Program-made: the position numbers and the translations under genes
Assembly (NCBI GenBank): GCA_045807725.1
Contig: JBJMGV010000027.1
Span: 38,238-102,237 of the forward strand
Source: DATENM01 sp045807725
GTDB lineage: Bacteria; Acidobacteriota; Blastocatellia; UBA7656
Reading direction: 5' to 3'
DNA: 64,000 bases
Shown here: one piece after another, positions 37,338 to 44,926 of the stretch
Layout of the letters: every line of letters begins with the position of its first letter
Numbering within the stretch: position 1 is the stretch's first letter
Notes under the pieces: generated by a model
Seen by the model: only the letters and a program-made list of their open reading frames with translations
Told to the model about the DNA's origin: nothing
Databases searched by the model: none

Positions 37338-39050
37338 TTATTGGCCGTCGCAAGTGAGCAGGACTTGAATCGCTTCGTCCGGGCGCTCGTCGAGCAACGC
37401 GTAAGCCTTCGCCGCTTCGTGCAGCGGGAAACGATGCGTGATGAGGTGCGCGGGCCGTATCTGCTCAAGCATCTGCCAGGCGACTTGCAGACGGCGCGGC
37501 TTGTCCCAGCGACTCTTGCACTCGTTCGAGATGGTGCTGACCTGACTGCTGATGAGCCGAATGCGGCTGCGGTGAAAGCGCCCGCCCAGGTCCAGACTGA
37601 CGCGGTTCTGCCCGTACCACGAGCCAATGACGACGCGGCCATTCGAGCCGGTCATCTCGATGGCTTGATCTAATGCCGAGGGGTTGCCGGATAACTCGTA
37701 GGTCAGATCGGTCCCGGCGTACGGGCCATCGTTTTCAAACAAGGCGGCTAATTGAGAAACCGCTTCCGCCGCTTCCGGGTCGAGGCTCGTGTGCGCGCCC
37801 ATCGCCAGGGATTTCCTGCGTCGTAACGAATGCTTGTCGAATGTAATTAAGCTCGCTAAAGGGAAGCGTGCGAGCAAAGCGGTCGTGAGCAATCCGATGA
37901 TCCCCTGTCCGAAGACGGCCACCCGCTCGCCGATCAATGGCTGGCCATCCATCAACAGATTCACACAGGTTTCCATCACCGGCAACAACGCAGCCTCTTC
38001 AGGCGAGAGGCCGGCGGGCACAGGCATCAATTCGGTGGTCGGACTGAGGAAATGACTGGCGTGCGGTTGGAATGCGAATACGGTTTTGCCAAGCCACTCG
38101 CCGGCCACACCATCACCGAGCGCGACGACCTGACCGGCGGCGGCATAGCCATATTTCAAAGGAAAACTGAACTGCCCGGCCAGCGCCGGCAGCGTCTCGT
38201 CTACGCTGAGGCCGTGCGGCATCTGGCCGCGATAGATCAAACGCTCGGTCCCGGCGCTAATCGCCGACACCTGTGTGCGGACCAGGACTTCGCCGGCGGC
38301 AGGCGCAGGCATAGCCTCTTCGCGCACGCTCACGTCATAGGGCGCATTAAAGGTGAGAGCCAGCCGCTTCTCCGGGCGCGTCGGTTTGGCTCGCTTGTGA
38401 AAGCCGTTGCCATTCTCTTTTGAGACAGCCGGCGCGGCGTCGAGGGTCAACAGGTGGCGCATCCGTTTCGCTTTGGTCAACAGGTAAGCCGCGTTCTCAG
38501 AGTTGACGCCCGATTGCAAAGGGACGCGCGCACTGACGGCAATGCCGGCCCGCTCCAGCCCTTCGGTCTTCAAGGGATTGTTGGTCAGCAGCCGCACCGA
38601 TTGAATGCCGAGTTGCTTGAGGATCAGGGCCGCGACCGTGTAATCGCGTTCATCGGCCCGGTGGCCTAAGAGCAGGTTGGCTTCGACGGTATCATATCCT
38701 TCATCCTGAAGATTGTAGGCGCGCAGCTTGCTCAGCAGCCCGATGCCGCGCCCTTCCTGTCGCAGGTAGACAACGATGCCCTGCCCTTCCTCGGCAATAA
38801 GCTCCAGGGCACGGCTCAACTGCGGACCACAATCACAGCGCAGCGAACCGAGCACGTCGCCGGTGAAGCACTCGGAATGCACGCGCACCAGCACGTCCTG
38901 TTGCGCTTCAATTGGGCCAATGAGAAGGGCGAGATGTTCTTTGTTGTCGAGGTTGCTGGTGTAGAGGCGTAGCTGAGACGGGCCGAGCGGCGTCGGGATA
39001 CGCGCAGATGTCATGTGAGTTACTGTTTGAATCACCGTCACTTCGTCCAT
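37338..39050 (-). CDS. Fusion of GTP cyclohydrolase II and MDR (BchC-like) dehydrogenase
   Basis: The 570 aa protein has two parts. Residues about 1-205 are GTP cyclohydrolase II with zinc Cys at 61, 72 and 74 (SECFTGD...RCDCG), RQEGRGIGL and LLTNNPLK all intact. Residues about 226-570 are a medium-chain dehydrogenase with a Rossmann VAVFGQGIIGLL. Its AISAGTE motif lacks the catalytic zinc Cys, as in BchC-type MDR proteins. GCH II opens GTP to 2,5-diamino-6-ribosylamino-4(3H)-pyrimidinone phosphate. Fusion to a reductase suggests that the pyrimidine or a later pterin is reduced by the same protein. This is not the normal riboflavin RibBA arrangement. Confidence 0.92.
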   Translation of the reverse strand: MDEVTVIQTVTHMTSARIPTPLGPSQLRLYTSNLDNKEHLALLIGPIEAQQDVLVRVHSECFTGDVLGSLRCDCGPQLSRALELIAEEGQGIVVYLRQEGRGIGLLSKLRAYNLQDEGYDTVEANLLLGHRADERDYTVAALILKQLGIQSVRLLTNNPLKTEGLERAGIAVSARVPLQSGVNSENAAYLLTKAKRMRHLLTLDAAPAVSKENGNGFHKRAKPTRPEKRLALTFNAPYDVSVREEAMPAPAAGEVLVRTQVSAISAGTERLIYRGQMPHGLSVDETLPALAGQFSFPLKYGYAAAGQVVALGDGVAGEWLGKTVFAFQPHASHFLSPTTELMPVPAGLSPEEAALLPVMETCVNLLMDGQPLIGERVAVFGQGIIGLLTTALLARFPLASLITFDKHSLRRRKSLAMGAHTSLDPEAAEAVSQLAALFENDGPYAGTDLTYELSGNPSALDQAIEMTGSNGRVVIGSWYGQNRVSLDLGGRFHRSRIRLISSQVSTISNECKSRWDKPRRLQVAWQMLEQIRPAHLITHRFPLHEAAKAYALLDERPDEAIQVLLTCDGQ

Positions 39051-39127
39051 CGCTACCTTTGCCCCCTTACAGCAAACCGCTCTTGCTCGTTGTTAGCGCC
39101 GCCTGCGAATGCGCAACGCGCTCGCGG

Positions 39128-39883
39128 TCACTCTTCTTTCCAGGCGCAGGCCCACAGCCCGCCGCGCAGCGCCGCAATGCGCAGAAGTCTGCCAACCCAA
39201 TCCAGTCCATCGCAGATTGCCGCGCACGTTGCCGGCATATCGCCCTTCGGAACGAAAGTCCAGCAGCCTACCTCTACGCGAGAGAACCCCGACTCGGTAA
39301 GCATTCGCGCCAGCTCATCACCTTTGAGGAACCGATCTGTAGAAAGGTGTCGGGTCTCTAATCCAAACAGCGGCGCGAGCCGTCGATACCAGACGTAGCC
39401 GCCGTTGACCGTGAGGCAGAAGAATCGCCCGCCCGGCTTGAGCACACGGCGGACGTTTGCCGCCACCGCCGCCTTGTTCAGCATATGCTCGAAAGCGCCA
39501 ACGCAGAGGGCGAGGTCAACAGAGGCGGCGGCCTGTGTGGCAAGTCGTTCGGCGTCATCGCTGATAAAAGTCAACTCAGCGGGTGCGCTCAAATCGAGCA
39601 GGCGCTGTTGCGCGATCTCGATCATCGCCGGCGACAGATCGATCCCGATGCCGCGCCGGATGTCGCTCGAAAGCGCCATAAGGTGGTGGCCATTGCCGCA
39701 CCCAACATCAAGGACTACGTCATCACGGCGCAACCGCGCGTGTCGCTTGATAAGGCCGACACGATAATCGAGCAGGCGCGCAGGATGGCCGTGCTGCTCG
39801 TAGTAGGCGCGGGCGGATCGGTCGAAGAAGTCTCTGATCTCCGCCGTGCTTTGCACCTGTGTTGTGGCTAGTCTCCTGAGCAT
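39128..39883 (-). CDS. Class I SAM-dependent methyltransferase
   Basis: The 251 aa protein has motif I VVLDVGCGNGHHLMAL, GIDLSPAMIEIA and VLKPGGRFFCLTV. It is preceded by a glycosyltransferase gene with a 15-nt gap and followed by the GCH II fusion after 77 nt. It is probably one of three methyltransferases in the operon. The substrate is not deducible. Confidence 0.9.
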   Translation of the reverse strand: MLRRLATTQVQSTAEIRDFFDRSARAYYEQHGHPARLLDYRVGLIKRHARLRRDDVVLDVGCGNGHHLMALSSDIRRGIGIDLSPAMIEIAQQRLLDLSAPAELTFISDDAERLATQAAASVDLALCVGAFEHMLNKAAVAANVRRVLKPGGRFFCLTVNGGYVWYRRLAPLFGLETRHLSTDRFLKGDELARMLTESGFSRVEVGCWTFVPKGDMPATCAAICDGLDWVGRLLRIAALRGGLWACAWKEE

Positions 39884-39898
39884 AAGATGGCGGACCCG

Positions 39899-40915
39899 TT
39901 AGACGTGATAGCGCAGGCTATTGCTTGCGAGCCGTTCGCTGATGAATGACAGCAACTTCCCTTTTGTCTCTGTCAAAGAAAACTTCTGCGCCCAGACAGA
40001 GCCGTCTATGCGAACATCGCGGCGCAAGGCTTCATCGACGAGGTCGAGAATGCCGCCTCGCTTTGCGGTGATGTTGCCAAAAACGTTTGGCCGGATGTCG
40101 GCCTCATCAAAGCCCCAGTAGTGGCCATTGACGACGCAAGTCGTTGCGCAAGCCATCGCCTCGATCAAGGCCATGCAAAAACTCTCCTTCGGCGAAGCCA
40201 TCGCGAACAACCGGGCGCGGTTGCAGAGAGCAGCGACCTCTTCAGGTGTTTTCCACGCGCTCGTCGCCGATGGCCGCTTCCTATCGACTGTCGATAGAAC
40301 GCTCACGTCATCGATATATTCGTTGACCCGGCTAAAATAATCAGGATCGCCGATGCCGCCGACCAGATAGAGCGGCAAGCCATGCCGCTCGTATATGCGC
40401 TCTTTATATTCACGAACCAGTTCGAGTTGATTCTTATCAGGATGAATGCGTGCAACGCACAGCACAAACTCTTCTTGCGCGCGCTGCTTGAAGAAGATGT
40501 CCGCATTGTAAGAAGCTCCCAGCAGCAACAGCCCATCATTTGGGTTGGTGGTGCGATGCGCCATAATGCCTTTGAACAGGCGGTCGGGCAAGTCCTCACG
40601 TGGGTGCGTATCCGTCAAGCAGAATGCCGGAATCCGGCGGGCGAGCCGTTGCGTAAACTCATTGCTCTTGAAGCCGATGAACAAAGCGAACTCAAATGAG
40701 TGGCTGAATATCTCATTGAAGGTTCCAGCGCTCGCCACCTGTTCATCCTGATGAAAAAGCGCAAGCGGCTGCCAACTGTCTGAATCCGTCAAAAGAAAAT
40801 AGACATCAAAATCGGCTAGGAGGTTGTATTGGTAGTCGACAATGAGCCGCTCACATCCGCTCGTCACGACCGGATATGGATTGGCGGAGGAGACGATCAG
40901 CGCCTTTTTCTTCAT
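39899..40915 (-). CDS. Glycosyltransferase (GT-B, family 4-like), first gene of the operon
   Basis: The 338 aa protein begins MKKKALIVSSANPYPVVTSG, typical of GT-B. The second domain has VLCVARIHPDKNQLELV and ESFCMALIEAMACATTCVVN, an EX7E-like motif. It has lower similarity to the GT4 at 35804 than expected for a duplicate, so the product may carry two different sugars. It is the promoter-proximal gene of the eight-gene minus-strand operon. Confidence 0.85.
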   Translation of the reverse strand: MKKKALIVSSANPYPVVTSGCERLIVDYQYNLLADFDVYFLLTDSDSWQPLALFHQDEQVASAGTFNEIFSHSFEFALFIGFKSNEFTQRLARRIPAFCLTDTHPREDLPDRLFKGIMAHRTTNPNDGLLLLGASYNADIFFKQRAQEEFVLCVARIHPDKNQLELVREYKERIYERHGLPLYLVGGIGDPDYFSRVNEYIDDVSVLSTVDRKRPSATSAWKTPEEVAALCNRARLFAMASPKESFCMALIEAMACATTCVVNGHYWGFDEADIRPNVFGNITAKRGGILDLVDEALRRDVRIDGSVWAQKFSLTETKGKLLSFISERLASNSLRYHV

Positions 40916-41127
40916 GCCGTGTAGGATGCAGGTGACTTAAATCACGTTCGGAACAACAAGAGCTATCCGTCCCAACGATTGGCTTTCAGCAATATTCAAC
41001 CTGTAAATGGTCAGACGGAGGAATAAGTCAACTGGCTACTCTGTACTTCGCCGGCAGTATATTACACTCGGTATCGGAAGTCACTAAGAAATCTAAGCCC
41101 GCTGATCTGATCCGGGTTAGGGCTACT
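40916..41127. other. Upstream region of the pterin-like operon and left island boundary
   Basis: About 210 nt without a gene, holding the promoter of the minus-strand operon. A boundary between the chromosomal operon and the AT-richer island probably lies between here and 41470. No direct repeats were found by eye. Confidence 0.35.
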
Positions 41128-41424
41128 ATGCAGCTTCTACACGTTGCGTAGAAGATAGGATTATGGCTTGTTGGCCTCGTAGGGGGTAATTCCGCTTTCG
41201 ATGCGGAGTATTCCGTCGCGCCGGCCATTGCAGCAGGCAACATTGAGGCTCTCACAGCAGCGGCGGAGCGCCTTCTCAGTAACGTAATAGCGAATCTTCA
41301 AGCGGGCGCGAATCGGGAGAATAAGCGGCTCAGTGACATAGGATTGATTGACTTTGAAATCACAGTCAGCGGCATCACGCTCCGCTTGAAAATAGCCACT
41401 AAGGACTGCTGTAAAGGGTTATGA
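41128..41424 (+). pseudogene. Coding-like remnant with one in-frame TAG
   Basis: An ATG at 41128 starts a frame reading MQLLHVA, then TAG (41149-41151), then 90 sense codons to TGA at 41422-41424. The post-stop translation looks natural (VAPAIAAGNIEALTAAAERL..., with charged helix-like segments), and there is no other stop. The part after the TAG has no ATG start. It is likely a decayed gene next to the integrase. Sense-codon readthrough cannot be excluded. I do not recognise the family. Confidence 0.4.
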
Positions 41425-41469
41425 AGGACTGACCCGCAACGTTAAACTGGGGGAGCAACCTAAGAATCT

Positions 41470-42465
41470 TTACGTCCGAACGTTCTGGAGGCGTGCCGTT
41501 ATTCGCTCGCTGTGTTTGTCTTTCCTGATAGCAATTCTTTGCACGTAGACGCGGGTGGTCGAAATATTCTTATGACCGAGGGCATCCATTGTTTCGGTCA
41601 GCGATCCTGTGTCTTCCGCCACCATACGGGCGAAGGTGTGCCGAGTCTGGTGCAAGTTGATGTGGTCAATCCCTGCCTGCTTGGCGTACTTCTGTAGATT
41701 CTTAACGAAGGCATGCGAAGTCAGTTGCTCGCCGGGCTTGCCGGCCCGGTCGTGTCGCGTCCAGATCGGACTATCGGTCTTCAAGGCATAAGCCCGCCCG
41801 CAGGCTTCTAAGTAATCCATCAACGCCTGCCGGGCGCGCGGCTCGCGCAACTCACGGCCCACGTAATCGCCGCCTTTGATCTTTGCCAGGATGACCATGC
41901 TATCTGGCTTCAACCGAATGTCCGTGCCGCGCAGCGAAATGATCTCCTGGCGTCGCATGCCGGTCAGCACATAAAAGAGCAGCAGCGCGTAGTCGCGCTT
42001 GCCGACGATGTCGTCGCTCCCTGCCCTGGCTCTGACAGTCTCGATCAGCGTCTGGAGTTGATCGTCTTCAAGCGACTTGGCGCTCTTGGTCTGGTACGCC
42101 TTGGGCGCTTTAGGCCGGGCCAGCCGCACGGGATTGTCGCGGATGACCTCTTGCAACTCTGGGGCAGCCATCGCCCAGGTGTAAAAAGATGAGAGTCGCG
42201 AGATCTTCCAGTAGACGGTAGCGGGCTTGAGCCCTGCGGCTTCGAGCACTGCCTGCCAAGCTTTGACATCTGACGGCCTGACTTCGGCGGGATGCTTCTC
42301 CGCAAAGGCGAAGAAGTCGGCGATGGCGCGCTGCTTATCGCGCAACAGGTCGGCTCTACGGGAACTGCTAGCGTCGGTGGTAGCGTCGGCCCAGAGCGCG
42401 ATGGCGTTGCGTAGGGCGGCTGAATCCGCGATTCGGACGATTGTAAGGCTGTGGTTGATTGGCAT
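41470..42465 (-). CDS. Tyrosine recombinase/integrase
   Basis: The 331 aa protein has an N-terminal SAM-like core-binding domain and a complete catalytic set: Arg in LTGMRRQEI, HQTR (second Arg) in LHQTRHTFARM, His in LGHKN, and Tyr in TTRVYVQRI. Length and motifs fit phage/ICE/plasmid integrases of the XerC/D class. It lies at one end of an AT-richer island carrying ParA and a replication-initiator-like gene, so it is the likely enzyme for its integration. Confidence 0.94.
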   Translation of the reverse strand: MPINHSLTIVRIADSAALRNAIALWADATTDASSSRRADLLRDKQRAIADFFAFAEKHPAEVRPSDVKAWQAVLEAAGLKPATVYWKISRLSSFYTWAMAAPELQEVIRDNPVRLARPKAPKAYQTKSAKSLEDDQLQTLIETVRARAGSDDIVGKRDYALLLFYVLTGMRRQEIISLRGTDIRLKPDSMVILAKIKGGDYVGRELREPRARQALMDYLEACGRAYALKTDSPIWTRHDRAGKPGEQLTSHAFVKNLQKYAKQAGIDHINLHQTRHTFARMVAEDTGSLTETMDALGHKNISTTRVYVQRIAIRKDKHSERITARLQNVRT

Positions 42466-42599
42466 GAGCGAATTATACCATGATTACACTTCTCGCTTCG
42501 TTGTGTAACCAATTAATTTTCCTGCTGGAGTTTTGCTGTTTCTATGGCTAATATTCTGCGGGTCTGAAACATCCCTTATTCCGGAAGGCTTTTTTCATT

Positions 42600-43385
42600 A
42601 TGCGAATCACTCGCCGGCGCAAGCGCCAAACCGATCCATTCGCTTCTCCCGACTGGGTGCGCTCCGTCTTCGCGCAACTGAAAGCCATCTTCCCTCTTTT
42701 ATCTTCTCTTAAAGAAAAAGATATGATCAGGCTGGCGCGGGCCGTGCGCCACGTCGAGCGCTACTCAGCCACTGACACCCGGCGGGGCCGGCCCTCGCGC
42801 TGGCCGCGTGAGGACCTAGTCAGAGTGGGGCTGACGTTCGCCGACCTGCTGCGGCGTGAAACCTCCGGCAGGATGTCGCTCGCAAGCTTTGTAGATCACT
42901 ATCTCAGGATACTGGATTTCCCGGCGGACGTGCTCGAAGCCCTCTCTAGCAGCAGCGTTAATCTTTTTGAGGCCGAGCAGCTTGCACGAATCAAGCCAGG
43001 CCGGCTCGACCTGTCGGCCTCGGAAACGCGCCGCAAGCGCACCGAGATACTTTCAGCGCACCTCAAGAGTCGTGCCTCGGGCGAACGGCTGCGCCAGCGG
43101 GTCAACGAATTGCTGGTACTTAGGAAACCGGAGAGTAATCCGTCAGCCCCGGTCAGCAACGCATCAGTGGCATATGAAAACCTGGAAGACTTCGACCCTT
43201 ATGACAGCACCCACCTGTTCTGGGAAGAGATTAAGCAACTAGGCTTTGCGTTTCGGGATATTAGACGCGAAGACCTGACCGACGAATTGATCGAGGAGCT
43301 TTTGCGCGCCACGCAGCCGCTGTGGGCTGTCCTGACGAAGATACAGCGGCGCAGGCAGGTCGAAACCATTAAAATTAGCTTATAG
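42600..43385 (+). CDS. Unknown, possibly DNA-binding island protein
   Basis: The 261 aa protein is highly charged, with a basic N terminus (ITRRRKRQ). The segment VNLFEAEQLARIKPGRLDLSASETRRKR resembles the helix-turn-helix region of partition and KorB-like proteins, but no defining motif is present. I do not recognise a family. It is divergent from the integrase (135 nt apart) and precedes repeats and the parA cluster. A role in partition, excision or replication control is possible. Confidence 0.6.
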   Translation: MRITRRRKRQTDPFASPDWVRSVFAQLKAIFPLLSSLKEKDMIRLARAVRHVERYSATDTRRGRPSRWPREDLVRVGLTFADLLRRETSGRMSLASFVDHYLRILDFPADVLEALSSSSVNLFEAEQLARIKPGRLDLSASETRRKRTEILSAHLKSRASGERLRQRVNELLVLRKPESNPSAPVSNASVAYENLEDFDPYDSTHLFWEEIKQLGFAFRDIRREDLTDELIEELLRATQPLWAVLTKIQRRRQVETIKISL

Positions 43386-43417
43386 TACCGAGAGAAAGAA
43401 ACCATTTCAGGCTAGGG

Positions 43418-43437
43418 TCTAACCCTTTTCGGTTAGA
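43418..43437. terminator. Short hairpin after the unknown gene
   Basis: TCTAACC (43418-43424) pairs with GGTTAGA (43431-43437) around a CTTTTC loop, 33 nt after the stop at 43385. It lacks a U-tract, so the call is weak. Confidence 0.35.
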
Positions 43438-43449
43438 GTCAGAGGTTTT

Positions 43450-43620
43450 CGTTTAATGGTGAAACTGACAGCTTATCTTCTGGTCTACCCTAATCAATGC
43501 TGATCGTTTAATGCTGAAAAATCCCTTTGCCGGAAATAACTATATCAACGCTCCTGCCTCTGTAAAATGCATTGTAATTCAAGGAGATCATACATTGTGA
43601 AACGCTGTGAAACGTTTAAT
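43450..43620 (+). repeat. Direct repeats, iteron- or operator-like
   Basis: CGTTTAATGGTGAAA (43450-43464) and CGTTTAATGCTGAAA (43505-43519) differ at one base and are 55 bp apart. CGTTTAAT recurs at 43613-43620. GTGAAACG occurs twice, 10 bp apart (43597-43604, 43607-43614). They lie before the HTH/parA/rep genes. Confidence 0.5.
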
Positions 43621-43760
43621 ATGTCTTCCCCTTTCTCGGATAGCAAGGGCCGTGGACCATTTTCGCTTGCAATCAAATCCACTTCTTGTATCATGCTGCC
43701 CTGAAGCTCCCTGCTTTGCCCTTTAATGCCCTATATTGTTTCGTACTTCAAGGAGGGGAT

Positions 43761-43949
43761 GTGAGCCAACAACGATTGACCCGCAGGGACGCCGCGCGGT
43801 TCCTGGGGATTGACGAGAAAACCCTTTACCGGCGGGCTAAAGAAGGCTTGATAAAGACTTATGAAGATCCTTTGGACCGTCGCAGGACCCTCTTCGATGT
43901 AAAGGATCTCAAGAAGTGGCGTAACCAATCTGCGCGGTCTTTGAATTGA
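43761..43949 (+). CDS. Small MerR/excisionase-type helix-turn-helix protein
   Basis: The 62 aa protein reads LTRRDAARFLGIDEKTLYRRAKEG, the HTH_17/excisionase pattern, then a short wing (TLFDVKDLKKW). Such proteins act as excisionases or repressors. The GTG at 43761 is chosen because AGGAGGGG (43751-43758) sits just upstream; a longer frame opens at 43686. It is 89 nt before parA. Confidence 0.82.
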   Translation: MSQQRLTRRDAARFLGIDEKTLYRRAKEGLIKTYEDPLDRRRTLFDVKDLKKWRNQSARSLN

Positions 43950-44038
43950 TCTTCGGATGTTGCCAGGCTAGAAGATACGTCTTATGACTTTCGGTCATGG
44001 GATGTTGCCGGTAGATATGTTCCCAGCGGGAGGAGAAA

Positions 44039-44911
44039 ATGAGGATTATTGCAGTGGCGAATCAAAAAGGTGGCGTTGGCAAGACCACTACTTCTGTGAA
44101 TCTAGCAGCGGCCTTGGCTGTGGCCGGCTACTCCGTGATGTTGATCGATTGCGACCCACAGGCCAATGCTTCGACTTCGGTCTATGACCGCGAGCAGCTT
44201 GGAGTGACGGTGACAGAGGTAGTCTGCCCGCGCTGGGATTACTCGACGCCAAGTCGGCCTGTCCGGTTGCCCTTTGAAACAATTGAAGCAGCAATGTATG
44301 AGACGATGCTGCCGAATCTCGACATGATTCCCGCGAATCTGGGCTTGGCGCAGTTTGATCGCGAGCCTGCCACTGTAATTGATCGTCTAGTCGAAGCAGT
44401 TCAGCAAGTAGCCCCGCGATACGATTTCGTGATCCTGGACACTCCGCCTAATCTGGGGTTGCTCTTCACGGCTGCACTTAAAGCAGCTACCCACGTGATT
44501 ATCCCGGTTGCCGCTCAATATCTTCCATTAGAAGGAGTTGGCGATCTATTACTGTCGCTTGAAGAATTGATCGCGCGAGGCAAGTTGACGATTCTTGGTG
44601 CCCTCGTCACGCGCTTTAACAATACAAACCTCTCGAAGGAGGCCCGCGCTAAAATCGAAGCAGACCCGACCCTTGGTCCTCGCGCTTTTGCGACAGTAAT
44701 CACAGAAAACACAAAGCTTGCTGAAGCTCCGGCTTATCACCTTCCTATCCATTTGATCACCCCCGTCACCCCCGGTGTGACGCGAGCCATTCAGCAATTT
44801 GATGAACTAATCGGAGAAGTACTTGCGCGGCTCAGCCTGCCGACGACAAAGCCCGACCAGACTATCACCGAAGGAAAGACAGAAAAGACGACCTTGCGAA
44901 AGGTAAAGTGA
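44039..44911 (+). CDS. parA: ParA-type partition ATPase
   Basis: The 290 aa protein has the deviant Walker A KGGVGKTTT, the switch VMLIDCDPQANAS, Walker B VILDTPPN and the C-terminal EAPAYHLPI, all typical of ParA/Soj. The ATPase positions DNA together with a ParB-like partner. GGAGGAG precedes the ATG. The adjacent downstream gene is not a recognisable ParB but a replication-initiator-like protein; plasmids and plasmid-like islands often pair these. Confidence 0.9.
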   Translation: MRIIAVANQKGGVGKTTTSVNLAAALAVAGYSVMLIDCDPQANASTSVYDREQLGVTVTEVVCPRWDYSTPSRPVRLPFETIEAAMYETMLPNLDMIPANLGLAQFDREPATVIDRLVEAVQQVAPRYDFVILDTPPNLGLLFTAALKAATHVIIPVAAQYLPLEGVGDLLLSLEELIARGKLTILGALVTRFNNTNLSKEARAKIEADPTLGPRAFATVITENTKLAEAPAYHLPIHLITPVTPGVTRAIQQFDELIGEVLARLSLPTTKPDQTITEGKTEKTTLRKVK

Positions 44912-44926
44912 GGAAGAGAAATCTAA

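Larger units (their letters stand above)
43386..43760. other. Repeat-rich intergenic region, possible origin or control region
   Basis: No gene is supported. It is AT-rich with direct repeats CGTTTAATG(G/C)TGAAA and GTGAAACG, and a small hairpin at 43418-43437. This is a typical layout for a plasmid-type control or origin region before a par/rep cluster. Confidence 0.4.
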
